This document shows positions 35,730 through 44,173 of a DNA stretch of 64,000 nucleotides, in pieces. Below the pieces are notes generated by a model. It was not told where the DNA came from. It did not search any database and saw nothing but the letters and a program-made list of their open reading frames with translations. The stretch comes from AR5 sp041497115 (lineage in GTDB: Bacteria > Methylomirabilota > Methylomirabilia > Rokubacteriales > CSP1-6): the NCBI GenBank assembly GCA_041497115.1, contig JBGQFW010000003.1, positions 49,444-113,443 of the forward strand, given 5' to 3'. Each line of letters starts with the position of its first letter. The first letter of the stretch is position 1. A program made the position numbers and the translations under genes.

Positions 35730-36368
35730 ATGCGAGAGCTCACCGAGCGGCAGCGCGACGTGCTGAACTTCATCCGCGCCTTCACCGCGCGCCACGGCAT
35801 GCCGCCGACGGTGCGCGAGATCGGCGACAAGTTCCGCGTCACGCCGCGCGCGGCGTTCGACCATCTCAAGGCGCTCGAGCGCAAGGGCATGCTGCAGCGG
35901 CGCGCCACCGCGGGCCGCACCGCTCGCGCGCTGACGCTGACCGACGCGGCGGGCGGCCGCGACAACGTCCCCGGCGTCCCCATCCTCGGCCGGATCGCGG
36001 CCGGGCAGCCGCTCCTCGCCGAGGAGAATCGCGAGGGCGAGCTGCCGATCGCCGCCGCCGCGCTCCCGGGCCGCGGCGAGGACCTCTTCGCGCTCCGCGT
36101 CCGGGGCGAGAGCATGATCGGCGCCCACATCTGCGACGGCGACCTCGTGCTGGTGCGACGGCAGGACAGCGCCCAGCCGAACGACATCGTGGTGGCGCTG
36201 GTGGAGTCCGAGGCGGGCGGCGAGGCCACCGTCAAGCGCTTCCAGCGCGACGGCGAGCGTGTCGTCCTCAAGCCCGAGCATCCGACGATGGCGCCGATCG
36301 TGGTGGATCCGCGCGAGCGCCAGGTCCGCATCCTGGGCAAGGTCGTCGGAGTGCTGCGGGGATTCTAG
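35730..36368 (+). CDS. lexA: LexA repressor (SOS response)
   Basis: 212 aa. ATG 35730 is chosen over 35697 because of AGAGGAGGGG just upstream and the standard start MRELTERQRDVLNFI. The winged-helix DNA-binding domain (1-68) holds VREIGDKFRVTPRAAFDHLKALE. The self-cleavage site is Ala91-Gly92 in GRIAAGQPLL; the catalytic dyad is Ser128 in RGESMIG and Lys169 in ATVKRF. It represses DNA-damage genes and is cleaved when RecA filaments form. A dyad operator sits in its own promoter. Confidence 0.96.
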   Translation: MRELTERQRDVLNFIRAFTARHGMPPTVREIGDKFRVTPRAAFDHLKALERKGMLQRRATAGRTARALTLTDAAGGRDNVPGVPILGRIAAGQPLLAEENREGELPIAAAALPGRGEDLFALRVRGESMIGAHICDGDLVLVRRQDSAQPNDIVVALVESEAGGEATVKRFQRDGERVVLKPEHPTMAPIVVDPRERQVRILGKVVGVLRGF

Positions 36369-36402
36369 AGATGTTCGACTCAACGAGAAGGTGGAGGCTG
36401 TG

Positions 36403-36600
36403 ATGAACGCGCACGTGGTCTCGTATCCGTCGCTGCACCGCCGTCTGATCGCCGCGCGCCGCTCCCGCGCATTTTTTTTGCGCCGCACCACTCAACACGT
36501 GAGCAGTCGTCGTGCGGTCGTCGTCGAGATCGCCCGCGCTGCCGTCGCCCTCACTGCCGTCGTCGCGTGGGGCGCGCTGCTCGTTCTCGTCGCCGGCTGA
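36403..36600 (+). CDS. Small single-pass membrane protein after lexA (possible SOS-linked peptide)
   Basis: 65 aa from ATG 36403, which has GGAGG about 8 nt upstream. It has a basic N-terminal half and one C-terminal membrane helix (VVVEIARAAVALTAVVAWGA then LLVLVAG). A shorter in-frame version from GTG 36499 gives 33 aa: it would begin after an intrinsic terminator and inside a LexA-like half site. Small membrane peptides induced in SOS (SidA, YneA and similar) block division, so that role is conceivable. The evidence is positional only. Confidence 0.45.
   Translation: MNAHVVSYPSLHRRLIAARRSRAFFLRRTTQHVSSRRAVVVEIARAAVALTAVVAWGALLVLVAG
36454..36479 (+). terminator. Intrinsic terminator downstream of lexA
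   Basis: Stem GCGCG (36454-36458) / CGCGC (36466-36470), loop of 7 nt, then A and eight T residues (36472-36479). It is the only classic T-tract terminator noticed in the window. It lies 86 nt after the lexA stop and inside the long form of the small membrane ORF, which argues for the short start at 36499 or for regulated read-through. Confidence 0.65.
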
Positions 36601-36627
36601 CCGGGAGGCCAGGCCCCCGTCCGAGCG

Positions 36628-38493
36628 CTATCGCCAGTCGGTGCGCTCGAAGACGCGGGCGTCGATGAAGAGGTCGAGCAGGCGGCCGTCGAGTGCGCCG
36701 GACTGCTGCTCCTCGCGCAGGGTGTCGAGCGCCTCCTCCGTGCGCACCGCCTTCTTGTACGGCCGGTCGGTGGCGGTGAGCGCGTCGTAGATGTCGGCGA
36801 TCGTCATCATGCGCGATTGCAGCGGGATCTGGTCGCCGCGGAAGCTGAACGGATAGCCGGAGCCGTCCAGCTTCTCGTGGTGCGAGCGCGCGATCTCGGG
36901 GATCCGCCGGAGCTCCCGCGTCCACGGGATCTGGGCGAGGAACTGGAAGGTGTGGACGACGTGCTGCTGGATCTCGCGCCGCTCGGCGTCGGTGAGGCTG
37001 CCCTTGGTGATCGCCAGGATGCCGGCCTCGTCGGGGGTCAGCACCGTGCGCCGCCGCCCCCGGTGGTCCTCCCACGAGCGGGCGGTGATCCGCAGCACCT
37101 CGGTGGTGAAGTCCTGGGGCTTCACCGTCGGCTCGTTGATCATCAGCACGACGTCGAGCGCCTCGTTCAGCTCGGCGATGGCGGTGGCCAGCTCGTCGTC
37201 GAGGCGCGCGGCGTGCAGCGCGTAGCCGTCCTTGCCCCGGCGGGTCATCCAGTCGAGCTTGCGCCGGGCGACGCCCAGCTCGAGGTCGCGCATCAGCAGC
37301 TCGATCCGCTGGCGGATCCGCTCGAGATCGGCGGGGTAGAGCTTCTTGGACTTCACCAGCACGTGCTCGCGCACGCCCACCTTGCCGAAGTCGTGCAGGA
37401 GGGCGGCATAGCGCAGCTCGCGCAGCTCCTCGGCGGTGAAGCGCATGTCGCGGAACGGGCCGGTCGTGCTGCGGTCGATGGCCTCCGCCAGCCCCACCGT
37501 GAGGTCGGCCACCCGAAACGAGTGGCCGAAGGTGGTGGGGTCGCGCGCCTCGATGGCGGTAACCGAGGCCTTCACGAACCCCTCGAAGAGCTGGCTGATG
37601 CTGTCGTACAGCCGCCGGTTGGCCAGCGCGACCGCCGCCTGCGAGGCCAGCGAGCCGGCCAGGCGGACGTGGCGATCGCCGTACGGGCGCACGAACTGCT
37701 CGGCCTCGTCCGTCGAGCGCAGCGGGCCGCGCCGCTCCGGCTTGCAGTTGATGAGCTGCAGCGCGCCGAGCATCTCGCCCTGGGGCGTACGCATCGGCAC
37801 CACCAGCATGGACTTCGTCCGGTAGCGCGCGTGCTCGTCGAACCAGCGGTTGATCTGGAACGGCGAGCCCGCCGGCGGCTCGTAGGCGTCGGCCAGGTTC
37901 ACGATCTGGCCGGTGAGGGCCACGTGACCGGCGACGCTCTCGCCGTTGAGCGGCAGGGTCACGGTGCGGAACGGGATCTCGACGCTGTCGTTCTGGGCCA
38001 GCGCGAAGCGCAGGCGCGGCGTGCCGTCGGGCGCGTCCTCCACCAGGTAGAGCGAGCCGGCGTCGCTGCCGGTGATCTCGCGGGCCTTCGTGAGGATGGT
38101 CTCCAGCAGCACGTCGAGGTTGCGCTCGGCCGAAAGCTGGATGCCGATGGCGTTGAGCTCGCCGAGCTCGCGCTCGAGGCGGGCGCGCTCGGCCGTGGAG
38201 TCGAGGTCGGCGAAGGCGTTGGCGACGGCGCGCGCGACCAGCGGACGACCGGCGCCGGCGGCGACGAGCGCGTACCAGGCGGCCGGCCACGGTCCCGGGG
38301 CGGTCGCCTCCACGATCCCCACCAGCCGGGTACGCTCGCCGGGGGCCGGCGCCGTGGGATCGGCCATGAGCACGACGCTCTCCCCGGCGTCCTCGGCGGT
38401 CCACGGCTGCACGTCGAAGTCGTCCGCGAGCAGGGCGGCGGCGGCTGCGCAGGCCGGCGAGGCGGGATCATAGAGGAGCCGGCGGCGAGGCAT
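36628..38493 (-). CDS. GAF/HD-GYP signalling protein (cyclic di-GMP phosphodiesterase type)
   Basis: 621 aa. Residues 1-115 look like a degenerate receiver with no clear phospho-acceptor. A GAF domain spans about 130-310 (ITGSDAGSLYLVED, MLVVPMRTPQGEMLGALQLIN). The C-terminal HD-GYP unit has the metal-binding HDFGK (LLHDFGKVGV) and the later HHEKLDGSGYP with the diagnostic GYP, then DIYDALTATDRPYK. An insertion of about 120 residues, partly helical, separates these motifs. It probably hydrolyses cyclic di-GMP, with the GAF domain sensing a ligand. It is monocistronic and converges with lexA. Confidence 0.92.
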   Translation of the reverse strand: MPRRRLLYDPASPACAAAAALLADDFDVQPWTAEDAGESVVLMADPTAPAPGERTRLVGIVEATAPGPWPAAWYALVAAGAGRPLVARAVANAFADLDSTAERARLERELGELNAIGIQLSAERNLDVLLETILTKAREITGSDAGSLYLVEDAPDGTPRLRFALAQNDSVEIPFRTVTLPLNGESVAGHVALTGQIVNLADAYEPPAGSPFQINRWFDEHARYRTKSMLVVPMRTPQGEMLGALQLINCKPERRGPLRSTDEAEQFVRPYGDRHVRLAGSLASQAAVALANRRLYDSISQLFEGFVKASVTAIEARDPTTFGHSFRVADLTVGLAEAIDRSTTGPFRDMRFTAEELRELRYAALLHDFGKVGVREHVLVKSKKLYPADLERIRQRIELLMRDLELGVARRKLDWMTRRGKDGYALHAARLDDELATAIAELNEALDVVLMINEPTVKPQDFTTEVLRITARSWEDHRGRRRTVLTPDEAGILAITKGSLTDAERREIQQHVVHTFQFLAQIPWTRELRRIPEIARSHHEKLDGSGYPFSFRGDQIPLQSRMMTIADIYDALTATDRPYKKAVRTEEALDTLREEQQSGALDGRLLDLFIDARVFERTDWR

Positions 38494-38575
38494 GCAATCA
38501 GCCTAGTGTGCCGGGTATCTGATAGTCAAATAAGGTGAAAGGCCCGGAAATAGCCCGGTTGTTTAGAATGGCGGG

Positions 38576-40132
38576 GTGACGCGGTTTGCGGAGTTCGCGG
38601 CGCTGGGGCGGCGGCTCGAGGCGACGCCTGGGCGGCTGGACAAGCGGCGGCTGGTCGCCGAGTTCCTGGGCGGGGTCGCTCCCGACGAGGTGGGGCTGGC
38701 CGTGGCCTTCCTGACGGCCCGGCCGGTCCCCGCCTCCGACCCTCGCGTCCTCGGCGTGCGCGGGCTGCCGCGCGCCGTGGCGCCGAGCGCCGAGCCGTCG
38801 CTGACCCTCGGCGACGTCGGCCGCGCCTTCGGCGAGGTCGCGGAGGCGACGGGCGCGGGATCCCGCCGTGCGCGCGAGGCGCGGCTGGCCGAGCTGACGG
38901 CCCGGGCGACGCCCGACGAGCGCGAGTTCCTCGCGCGCATCATCGGCGGGGAGCTGCGGACCGGCGTCTCGGAGGGGCTCGTCCTCGAGGCGATCGCCGC
39001 CGCCGCCGGCGCCGACCCGGCCGCCGTGCGGCGCGCCGCGCTCTTCCTCGGCGATCTCGGCGCGGTGGCCGAGCTGGCGCGGGCCGGCGGCGCGGCGGCG
39101 CTGGCCGGCGCCGCGCCGCGCCCGTTCGTGCCGCTGCTGCCGATGCTGGCCGAGATCGCCACCGACTTCGACGACGTCCTGCGCGCCCACGGCGGCCGCA
39201 CCGCGCTGGAGTTCAAGTACGACGGCGCCCGCGTGCAGGTGCACCGCGACGGCGAGCGCGTCGGCGTCTGGACGCGGCGGTTGTCCGACGTGACGCGCAG
39301 CCTGCCCGACGTCGTGGCGGTGGTGCGCGGGTTCGGCGGCGGGCCGTTCATCCTGGACGGCGAGGTGGTGGCCCTCGACGCGGCGGGCCGTCCGCTGCCG
39401 TTCCAGGAGCTGATGCGGCGCTTCCGCCGGGTGCACGGGGTCGCGACGCTCGCGCGCGAGATGCCGCTGGCGCTGCACTTCTTCGACTGCCTGATGGCGG
39501 ACGGGCGCGCGCTCGTCGACGCGCCCTACACCGAGCGCTGGGAAACGCTGGCGCGCGTCACCGGCGGCCGCGACCTCGCCGAGCGCAGCCTCGTGGACGC
39601 AGCAGCGGCGGCGCAGGCGTTCTACGCGCGGGCGCTGGCCGCCGGTCACGAGGGCGTGATGGCCAAGGATCCCGCCAGCCCCTACGAGCCGGGCGGCCGG
39701 GGCAAGCGCTGGTTCAAGCTCAAGGCGGCCGAGACGGTGGACTGCGTGATCGTCGCCGCCGACCGCGGCTCCGGGCGCCGGGTCGGCTGGCTCTCCAACT
39801 ATCATCTGGCCGTGCGCGACGGGGACGCGTTCGCGGAGGTGGGCAAGACGTTCAAGGGGCTCACCGACGCCCAGTTCGCCGCCATGACCGAGCGCCTGCG
39901 TGCGCTGGCCGTCGGCGACGACGGCGACACGGTACGCGTGCGGCCGGAGGTCGTCGTCGAGGTCGCCTACAACGAGATCCAGCGCAGCCCGACCTATCCC
40001 TCCGGCCTCGCCCTGCGGTTCGCCCGCATCGCGCGGCTGCGCGAGGACAAGGGGCCCGGCCAGGCCACCACGCTGGACGAGCTGCGCGCGCTCTACGAGC
40101 GGCAGTTCGCCACCAAGGGCCGGGCCGGATGA
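38576..40132 (+). CDS. ATP-dependent DNA ligase
   Basis: 518 aa, full length for the archaeal/bacterial LigB-like group with an N-terminal DNA-binding domain (1-180). Nucleotidyltransferase motif I is EFKYDGARVQVHRDG with adenylated Lys214. Other motifs seen: FILDGEVVALD (III), EGVMAKDP (IV) and WFKLK (V), plus the C-terminal OB fold. It would act besides the NAD ligase, in repair. A GTG start lies 6 nt after TAGAAT (38564-38569). The ATGA overlap with the next gene suggests an operon. Confidence 0.94.
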   Translation: MTRFAEFAALGRRLEATPGRLDKRRLVAEFLGGVAPDEVGLAVAFLTARPVPASDPRVLGVRGLPRAVAPSAEPSLTLGDVGRAFGEVAEATGAGSRRAREARLAELTARATPDEREFLARIIGGELRTGVSEGLVLEAIAAAAGADPAAVRRAALFLGDLGAVAELARAGGAAALAGAAPRPFVPLLPMLAEIATDFDDVLRAHGGRTALEFKYDGARVQVHRDGERVGVWTRRLSDVTRSLPDVVAVVRGFGGGPFILDGEVVALDAAGRPLPFQELMRRFRRVHGVATLAREMPLALHFFDCLMADGRALVDAPYTERWETLARVTGGRDLAERSLVDAAAAAQAFYARALAAGHEGVMAKDPASPYEPGGRGKRWFKLKAAETVDCVIVAADRGSGRRVGWLSNYHLAVRDGDAFAEVGKTFKGLTDAQFAAMTERLRALAVGDDGDTVRVRPEVVVEVAYNEIQRSPTYPSGLALRFARIARLREDKGPGQATTLDELRALYERQFATKGRAG

Positions 40133-40938
40133 ACGGCGAGACGGCGCAGGCCCTCGCACTGGTCGCCAACGGCAACGCGGTGCTGGCGGGGGACCGCGCG
40201 GCCCGAAGCGCGCTCTCGCTCGAGCGCGAGCCCTTCCGGGTCATCTCGCTGACGTTCGTGCGCGCGGGCGTGCCGGTGGCGACGCGACCGCTGGGGTGGA
40301 TCGATCACCTGCGCGGGCGCGGCGTCCGGCGGCTGGCGCTCGTGCACCTGGCGACGCGCACGGCGTGGCTGCCCGAGCACGAGCCGGTGGCCGGCGCCGG
40401 CGGCAACGGCGTGATGATCGCGGCCGACGTCCGGCCGTGGCCCGAGCTGTGGGCGGCCGCCTGGCGGGTGGACGTGGCCGCGGTCGAGCGGCGCGCCGAC
40501 CGCGTCTGGAACGTCGTCTACCACGCCGCCGCCCCGCCGGTGCCGCCGCGCGCCGACGAGCCGGCGGCCGCGCGCTGGGAGCTCGAGCACGCCCACGACG
40601 CGCTGCGCGGGGCGCTCGAGGCCGTCGTCCGCCTCGAGGGGGAGAGCACGTGGACGACCGGGTTCTTCGCGCCGGCCCTGGCGCTGCTGGCGGCGCGCGA
40701 GGTGCTGGTGCCCGCGCGCGGGCTCGACCTGCTGCCGGCGCGCGGCTACGGCGCCGCCGCCCGCCGCCTGCTGGCCGGCGCCACGCTGGCCTCGTCGGTC
40801 TTCGGCGGCATGGGCTCGTGGAACGCCGCCCACGCGGGGGAGGACGACGGGGCGTGGGCCGCCGTCGGCGACCGGCTGGTCGAGGCGACCGACCGGGCGG
40901 TGCGCGCCGCCGTCAACGCGTTCGGCGTGGACGCCTAG
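40129..40938 (+). CDS. Protein of unknown function in ligase operon
   Basis: 269 aa, soluble, without signal peptide. Features: MNGETAQALALVANGNAVLAG at the start, a region with RRLALVHLATRTAWLPEHEP, a central VWNVVYHAA and a helical Ala/Arg-rich C-terminal half. No catalytic motif is recognised. ATG 40129 overlaps the ligase stop, so it is translated with the ligase. The next gene (KaiC-like) has its own leaderless-type promoter in the 16-nt gap. Confidence 0.75.
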   Translation: MNGETAQALALVANGNAVLAGDRAARSALSLEREPFRVISLTFVRAGVPVATRPLGWIDHLRGRGVRRLALVHLATRTAWLPEHEPVAGAGGNGVMIAADVRPWPELWAAAWRVDVAAVERRADRVWNVVYHAAAPPVPPRADEPAAARWELEHAHDALRGALEAVVRLEGESTWTTGFFAPALALLAAREVLVPARGLDLLPARGYGAAARRLLAGATLASSVFGGMGSWNAAHAGEDDGAWAAVGDRLVEATDRAVRAAVNAFGVDA

Positions 40939-40940
40939 GG

Positions 40941-40946
40941 TACAAT
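40941..40946 (+). promoter_or_regulatory. -10 box TACAAT, leaderless-type
   Basis: Near-consensus TACAAT ends 8 nt before the GTG at 40955, immediately after the upstream stop codon (TAG 40936-40938). A transcription start 6-8 nt downstream would fall at or next to the start codon. No Shine-Dalgarno sequence is present. Confidence 0.5.
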
Positions 40947-40954
40947 CGCGCCTC

Positions 40955-41842
40955 GTGAGCGCGCGCGTCTCCACCGGCATCGCCCGGCTCGACGAGATGC
41001 TGGGCGGCGGCCTGCTGCCCGGCACGCTGGCGGTCGTTTACGGCGCCACCGGCATCGGCAAGACCCACCTGGGCCTCACGTTCGCGAGCCACGGGCAGGC
41101 CGCCGACGGCGCCCGCGGCCTGCTCTTCGACATGAACGGCCGCGGTGACTCGCAGCAGCACGCCGAGTACGCCGAGCGGCTGTTCGGCTGGCGGCTCGGC
41201 GAGTGGACGCACACGGTGACGCCGATGAGCGATCCCTACCCACCGCCCGCGCAGATGGCCGCGCGCTACGCGAACACCTTCCGCTGGGTGGGCCGCGTGC
41301 GCGACTTCCAGGTGCCCACGCCGGACGGCGGCGTCGAGTTCGACTGGAACTGGAAGGCGACCTACAACCACGCGCTCTACACCGTGCGCCCCTTCCTCTA
41401 CTTCCACTTCGCGGCGGGCGCCCGTCGCGTGGTGGTGGACGGCGTGGAGCCGATGGACTCGCCGGCCGACTCCATCCAGTGCTGGCTCTTCGACGACCTG
41501 TACCGCAAGACGATCCACCGCGACGCCGAGACGCTCGGCATGGAGATCTGCCTGCCGGTGTGGAAGCACCGCGAGTTCATCGACGCCCATCGTTACGACC
41601 ACGCGCAGATCGCGACGCTGCTGCTCGTCACCACCGAGGAGACGCGGCTGGAGGACCTGCTCGCCCGCAAGGTGGCCGCCGGGGACATCGGGGCCACCGC
41701 CAACACGATCATCGTGCTGGGCAGCGAGCGCGCGGGCAACCGGCTGGCCCGCATGCTGTGCATCGTGAAGCACCGCGGCAGCGCGATGAGCGACGAGATC
41801 GTCGAGTACCGCGTCACCGACCGCGGCTTCACCCTCGACTGA
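40955..41842 (+). CDS. KaiC/RadA-like RecA-superfamily ATPase, single domain
   Basis: 295 aa. The N-terminus STGIARLDEMLGGGLLPGTL is followed by Walker A GATGIGKT and by Walker B-like RRVVVDGVEP. One RecA-fold unit, as in the small archaeal and bacterial KaiC-like proteins. Roles in this group include DNA repair and signalling. Its place behind an ATP-dependent DNA ligase suggests repair, but it has its own promoter box. No zinc finger, as in RadA, is seen. Confidence 0.88.
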   Translation: MSARVSTGIARLDEMLGGGLLPGTLAVVYGATGIGKTHLGLTFASHGQAADGARGLLFDMNGRGDSQQHAEYAERLFGWRLGEWTHTVTPMSDPYPPPAQMAARYANTFRWVGRVRDFQVPTPDGGVEFDWNWKATYNHALYTVRPFLYFHFAAGARRVVVDGVEPMDSPADSIQCWLFDDLYRKTIHRDAETLGMEICLPVWKHREFIDAHRYDHAQIATLLLVTTEETRLEDLLARKVAAGDIGATANTIIVLGSERAGNRLARMLCIVKHRGSAMSDEIVEYRVTDRGFTLD

Positions 41843-41853
41843 GCCGCCCCGGC

Positions 41854-42702
41854 GTGGCCGGCCCGCCGTTCGAGCCGGCGTTTCCCACCTTCGACGCCCA
41901 CGTCCACCTCCACCCGCCCGGCCTCGCCCGGGCCATCGAGCGCTGGTTCGCCGGCCACGGCTGGGTCGCCGCGCACGGCTTCGATCCGGCGGCAGTGGCC
42001 GACACCCTGCGCGCCCGCGGCGTCCGCCGCTTCTGCTTCTTCTCCTACGCCCACAAGCCGGGGATGGCGCGCGAGCTCAACCGCTGGCTGGCCGCGACCG
42101 CGGCGGCGCTGCCCGACACGCTCGCGCTCGGCACCCTGCATCCCGACGACCCCGACCTCGACGCGATCGCCGCCGAGGCGACCGGCGAGCTGGGGCTGCG
42201 CGGCTTCAAGTTCCACCACTCGGTCCAGCGGTTCCCCGTGGACGATGAGCGTCTGTTCGGCGTCTACGCGCGGGCGGAGGCCGCCGGCCACGTCTTCGTG
42301 CTGCACGCCGGCACCATGCCGTACCGCGACGCGTTTACCGGCGTCGCCGGCTTCGCGCGCGTGATGGCCCGCTTCCCGCGGCTGCGCGTGAACGTCGCCC
42401 ACATGGGCGCCTTCCAGAGCGCCGAGTTCCTGGCCCTGCTGGCGCGGTACCCTCATGTCTACGTGGACACCACGATGGCCATGACGCCGCTCGCCACGCC
42501 CTACGTCGGCGCCGATCCCGCCGCGGTGTCGGACGCCGACCTGCTGCGCGTGCAGGACCGGGTGCTCTTCGGCTCCGACTTTCCGCTGATCCCCTACGAC
42601 TACGACGCGGAGCGCCGCTGGGCGTGGGAGCGCGGACTCGGCGCCGACGTCCGCCGGAAGATCTTCCACGACAATGCCCTCCGCTTCTTCGGCCTCGACT
42701 GA
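41854..42702 (+). CDS. Amidohydrolase family 2 (TIM-barrel metal hydrolase/decarboxylase)
   Basis: 282 aa from GTG 41854; 11 nt separate it from the KaiC-like gene. Metal-site segments are in order: FDAHVHLH, GFKFHHSVQ, FVLHAGTMPYRD, VNVAHMGAF and LFGSDFPLI with the final Asp. The family covers decarboxylases and hydrolases acting on aromatic and lactone substrates, so substrate is unassigned. It overlaps the next gene's start by 29 nt. Confidence 0.9.
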   Translation: MAGPPFEPAFPTFDAHVHLHPPGLARAIERWFAGHGWVAAHGFDPAAVADTLRARGVRRFCFFSYAHKPGMARELNRWLAATAAALPDTLALGTLHPDDPDLDAIAAEATGELGLRGFKFHHSVQRFPVDDERLFGVYARAEAAGHVFVLHAGTMPYRDAFTGVAGFARVMARFPRLRVNVAHMGAFQSAEFLALLARYPHVYVDTTMAMTPLATPYVGADPAAVSDADLLRVQDRVLFGSDFPLIPYDYDAERRWAWERGLGADVRRKIFHDNALRFFGLD

Positions 42703-44125
42703 CTTCCGCCTGGCCCGCCTGGCCCCGGCGTCGGTGGCGCGCCTGCGCGCGGCGCAGGCGGTGGCGGGCGAGGGGCTGGTGCTGGTCGGCGGCGCGGTGC
42801 GCGACGCCCTGCTCGGCCGGCCCGACGCCGACCTCGACCTGGCGGTGGCGCGCGGCGCGCCCGCGCTGGCCGAGCGGCTGGCCGGGCGGCTCGGCGCCAC
42901 CGCCATCGTGCTGGACGCCGAGCGGGGCGTCGCGCGCGTGGCGGGGCCGGGGCTGCGGGTCGACGTCGCGAATTTCCGCGCGCCGACGCTGGCCGGCGAT
43001 CTCGCCGCGCGCGACTTCAGCGTGAACGCGCTGGCGGTTGCCGTGGGGCCGCTGCTCGCCGCCGGGCGCGCGCGGATCGTCGATCCCACCGGCGGGCTCG
43101 CCGATCTCCGCGCGCGCCGGCTGCGTCCGGCGGGGCCGGGCGTGCTCGCCGCCGACCCGCTGCGCGCGCTGCGGGCGGTGCGGCTGGAGGCGACGCTGGG
43201 CTTTCGCCTGACGCCGGGCGGCGCGCGCGCGGTGCGCGCGGCGGCGCCCCGGCTGGCGCGGGTGGCGGCCGAGCGTGTGCTCGACGAGCTCGTCGCGCTG
43301 CTGCGGCTGCCGGCGACCGGCCGCGCGGTGCGGCGCGCCGACGCGCTGGGCGTGCTGGAGGTCGTGCTGCCGGAGATCGGCCCGATGCGCGCGGCCGCCC
43401 AGCCGGCGCCCCATCGCTTCGGCGTGCTCGAGCACTCGCTGCGGGCGCTGGAGGCGAGCGACCGCGTGCTGGCGCGGCTCGGCGACCTGGCGCCGTTCGG
43501 CGAGGAGCTGGCCGCGCACCTCGCCGAGCCGGTCGGCGGCGGGCTGGACCGCGCGCACGTCCTCAAGCTGGCCGCGCTGCTGCACGACGTCGCCAAGCCG
43601 GAGACGCGGGCGCTGGTGCGCGGCCGCGTGCGCTTCTTCGCGCACGACGTGATCGGCGCCCGCCGCGTCCGCGCGATCGGCGAGCGGCTCCGGCTCCCCG
43701 AGCGCGCGGTGGCGCTGCTCGAGCGCGTCGTCCGCCATCACCTGCGCCCGATGCATCTGGGCCAGGCGGGGGAGATCACGCCGCGCGCGCGCCTGCGCTT
43801 CTATCGCGAGCTCGGGCCGGATACGCGCGACCTGCTCCTGCTGGCCCTGGTGGACGCGGCCGCCGTCACCGGCGCGTCGCCGCTGGCGGTCTGGCGGCGG
43901 GCGCGGCTGATCCGCGGTCTGCTGGGCGGTTGGGCCGAGGCCGAGACGGTGACGGCGGCGCTTCCGCTCCTGCGCGGGGAGGACGTCATGGCCCGCTATG
44001 GCCTCGGGCCGGGGCCGGCGGTGGGCCACCTGCTCGCCCGGGCGCGCGAGGCGCAGGACCTGGGGCTCGTCCGCACGCGCGAGGAGGCGCTGGCCTACCT
44101 TGACTCGTCCGGCGGCGCCCCCTAG
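42674..44125 (+). CDS. tRNA nucleotidyltransferase/poly(A) polymerase family protein with HD domain
   Basis: 483 aa. The polymerase beta fold is marked by VLVGGAVRDALLGRPDADLDLAV, with the GG and DxD metal Asp residues. The CCA-adding-type RNA-binding helix region is near ARDFSVNALAV. The C-terminal half carries an HD domain (LAALLHDVAKPETRAL, RHHLRPMH). Likely a CCA-adding enzyme or A-adding partner; primary sequence does not separate these safely. ATG 42674 overlaps the amidohydrolase gene; GTG 42734 is an alternative. Confidence 0.85.
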   Translation: MPSASSASTDFRLARLAPASVARLRAAQAVAGEGLVLVGGAVRDALLGRPDADLDLAVARGAPALAERLAGRLGATAIVLDAERGVARVAGPGLRVDVANFRAPTLAGDLAARDFSVNALAVAVGPLLAAGRARIVDPTGGLADLRARRLRPAGPGVLAADPLRALRAVRLEATLGFRLTPGGARAVRAAAPRLARVAAERVLDELVALLRLPATGRAVRRADALGVLEVVLPEIGPMRAAAQPAPHRFGVLEHSLRALEASDRVLARLGDLAPFGEELAAHLAEPVGGGLDRAHVLKLAALLHDVAKPETRALVRGRVRFFAHDVIGARRVRAIGERLRLPERAVALLERVVRHHLRPMHLGQAGEITPRARLRFYRELGPDTRDLLLLALVDAAAVTGASPLAVWRRARLIRGLLGGWAEAETVTAALPLLRGEDVMARYGLGPGPAVGHLLARAREAQDLGLVRTREEALAYLDSSGGAP

Positions 44126-44173
44126 AGTACGGTCACCCGAACGCGTCGTAACCTCTTCGAGGAGGCGCACACC

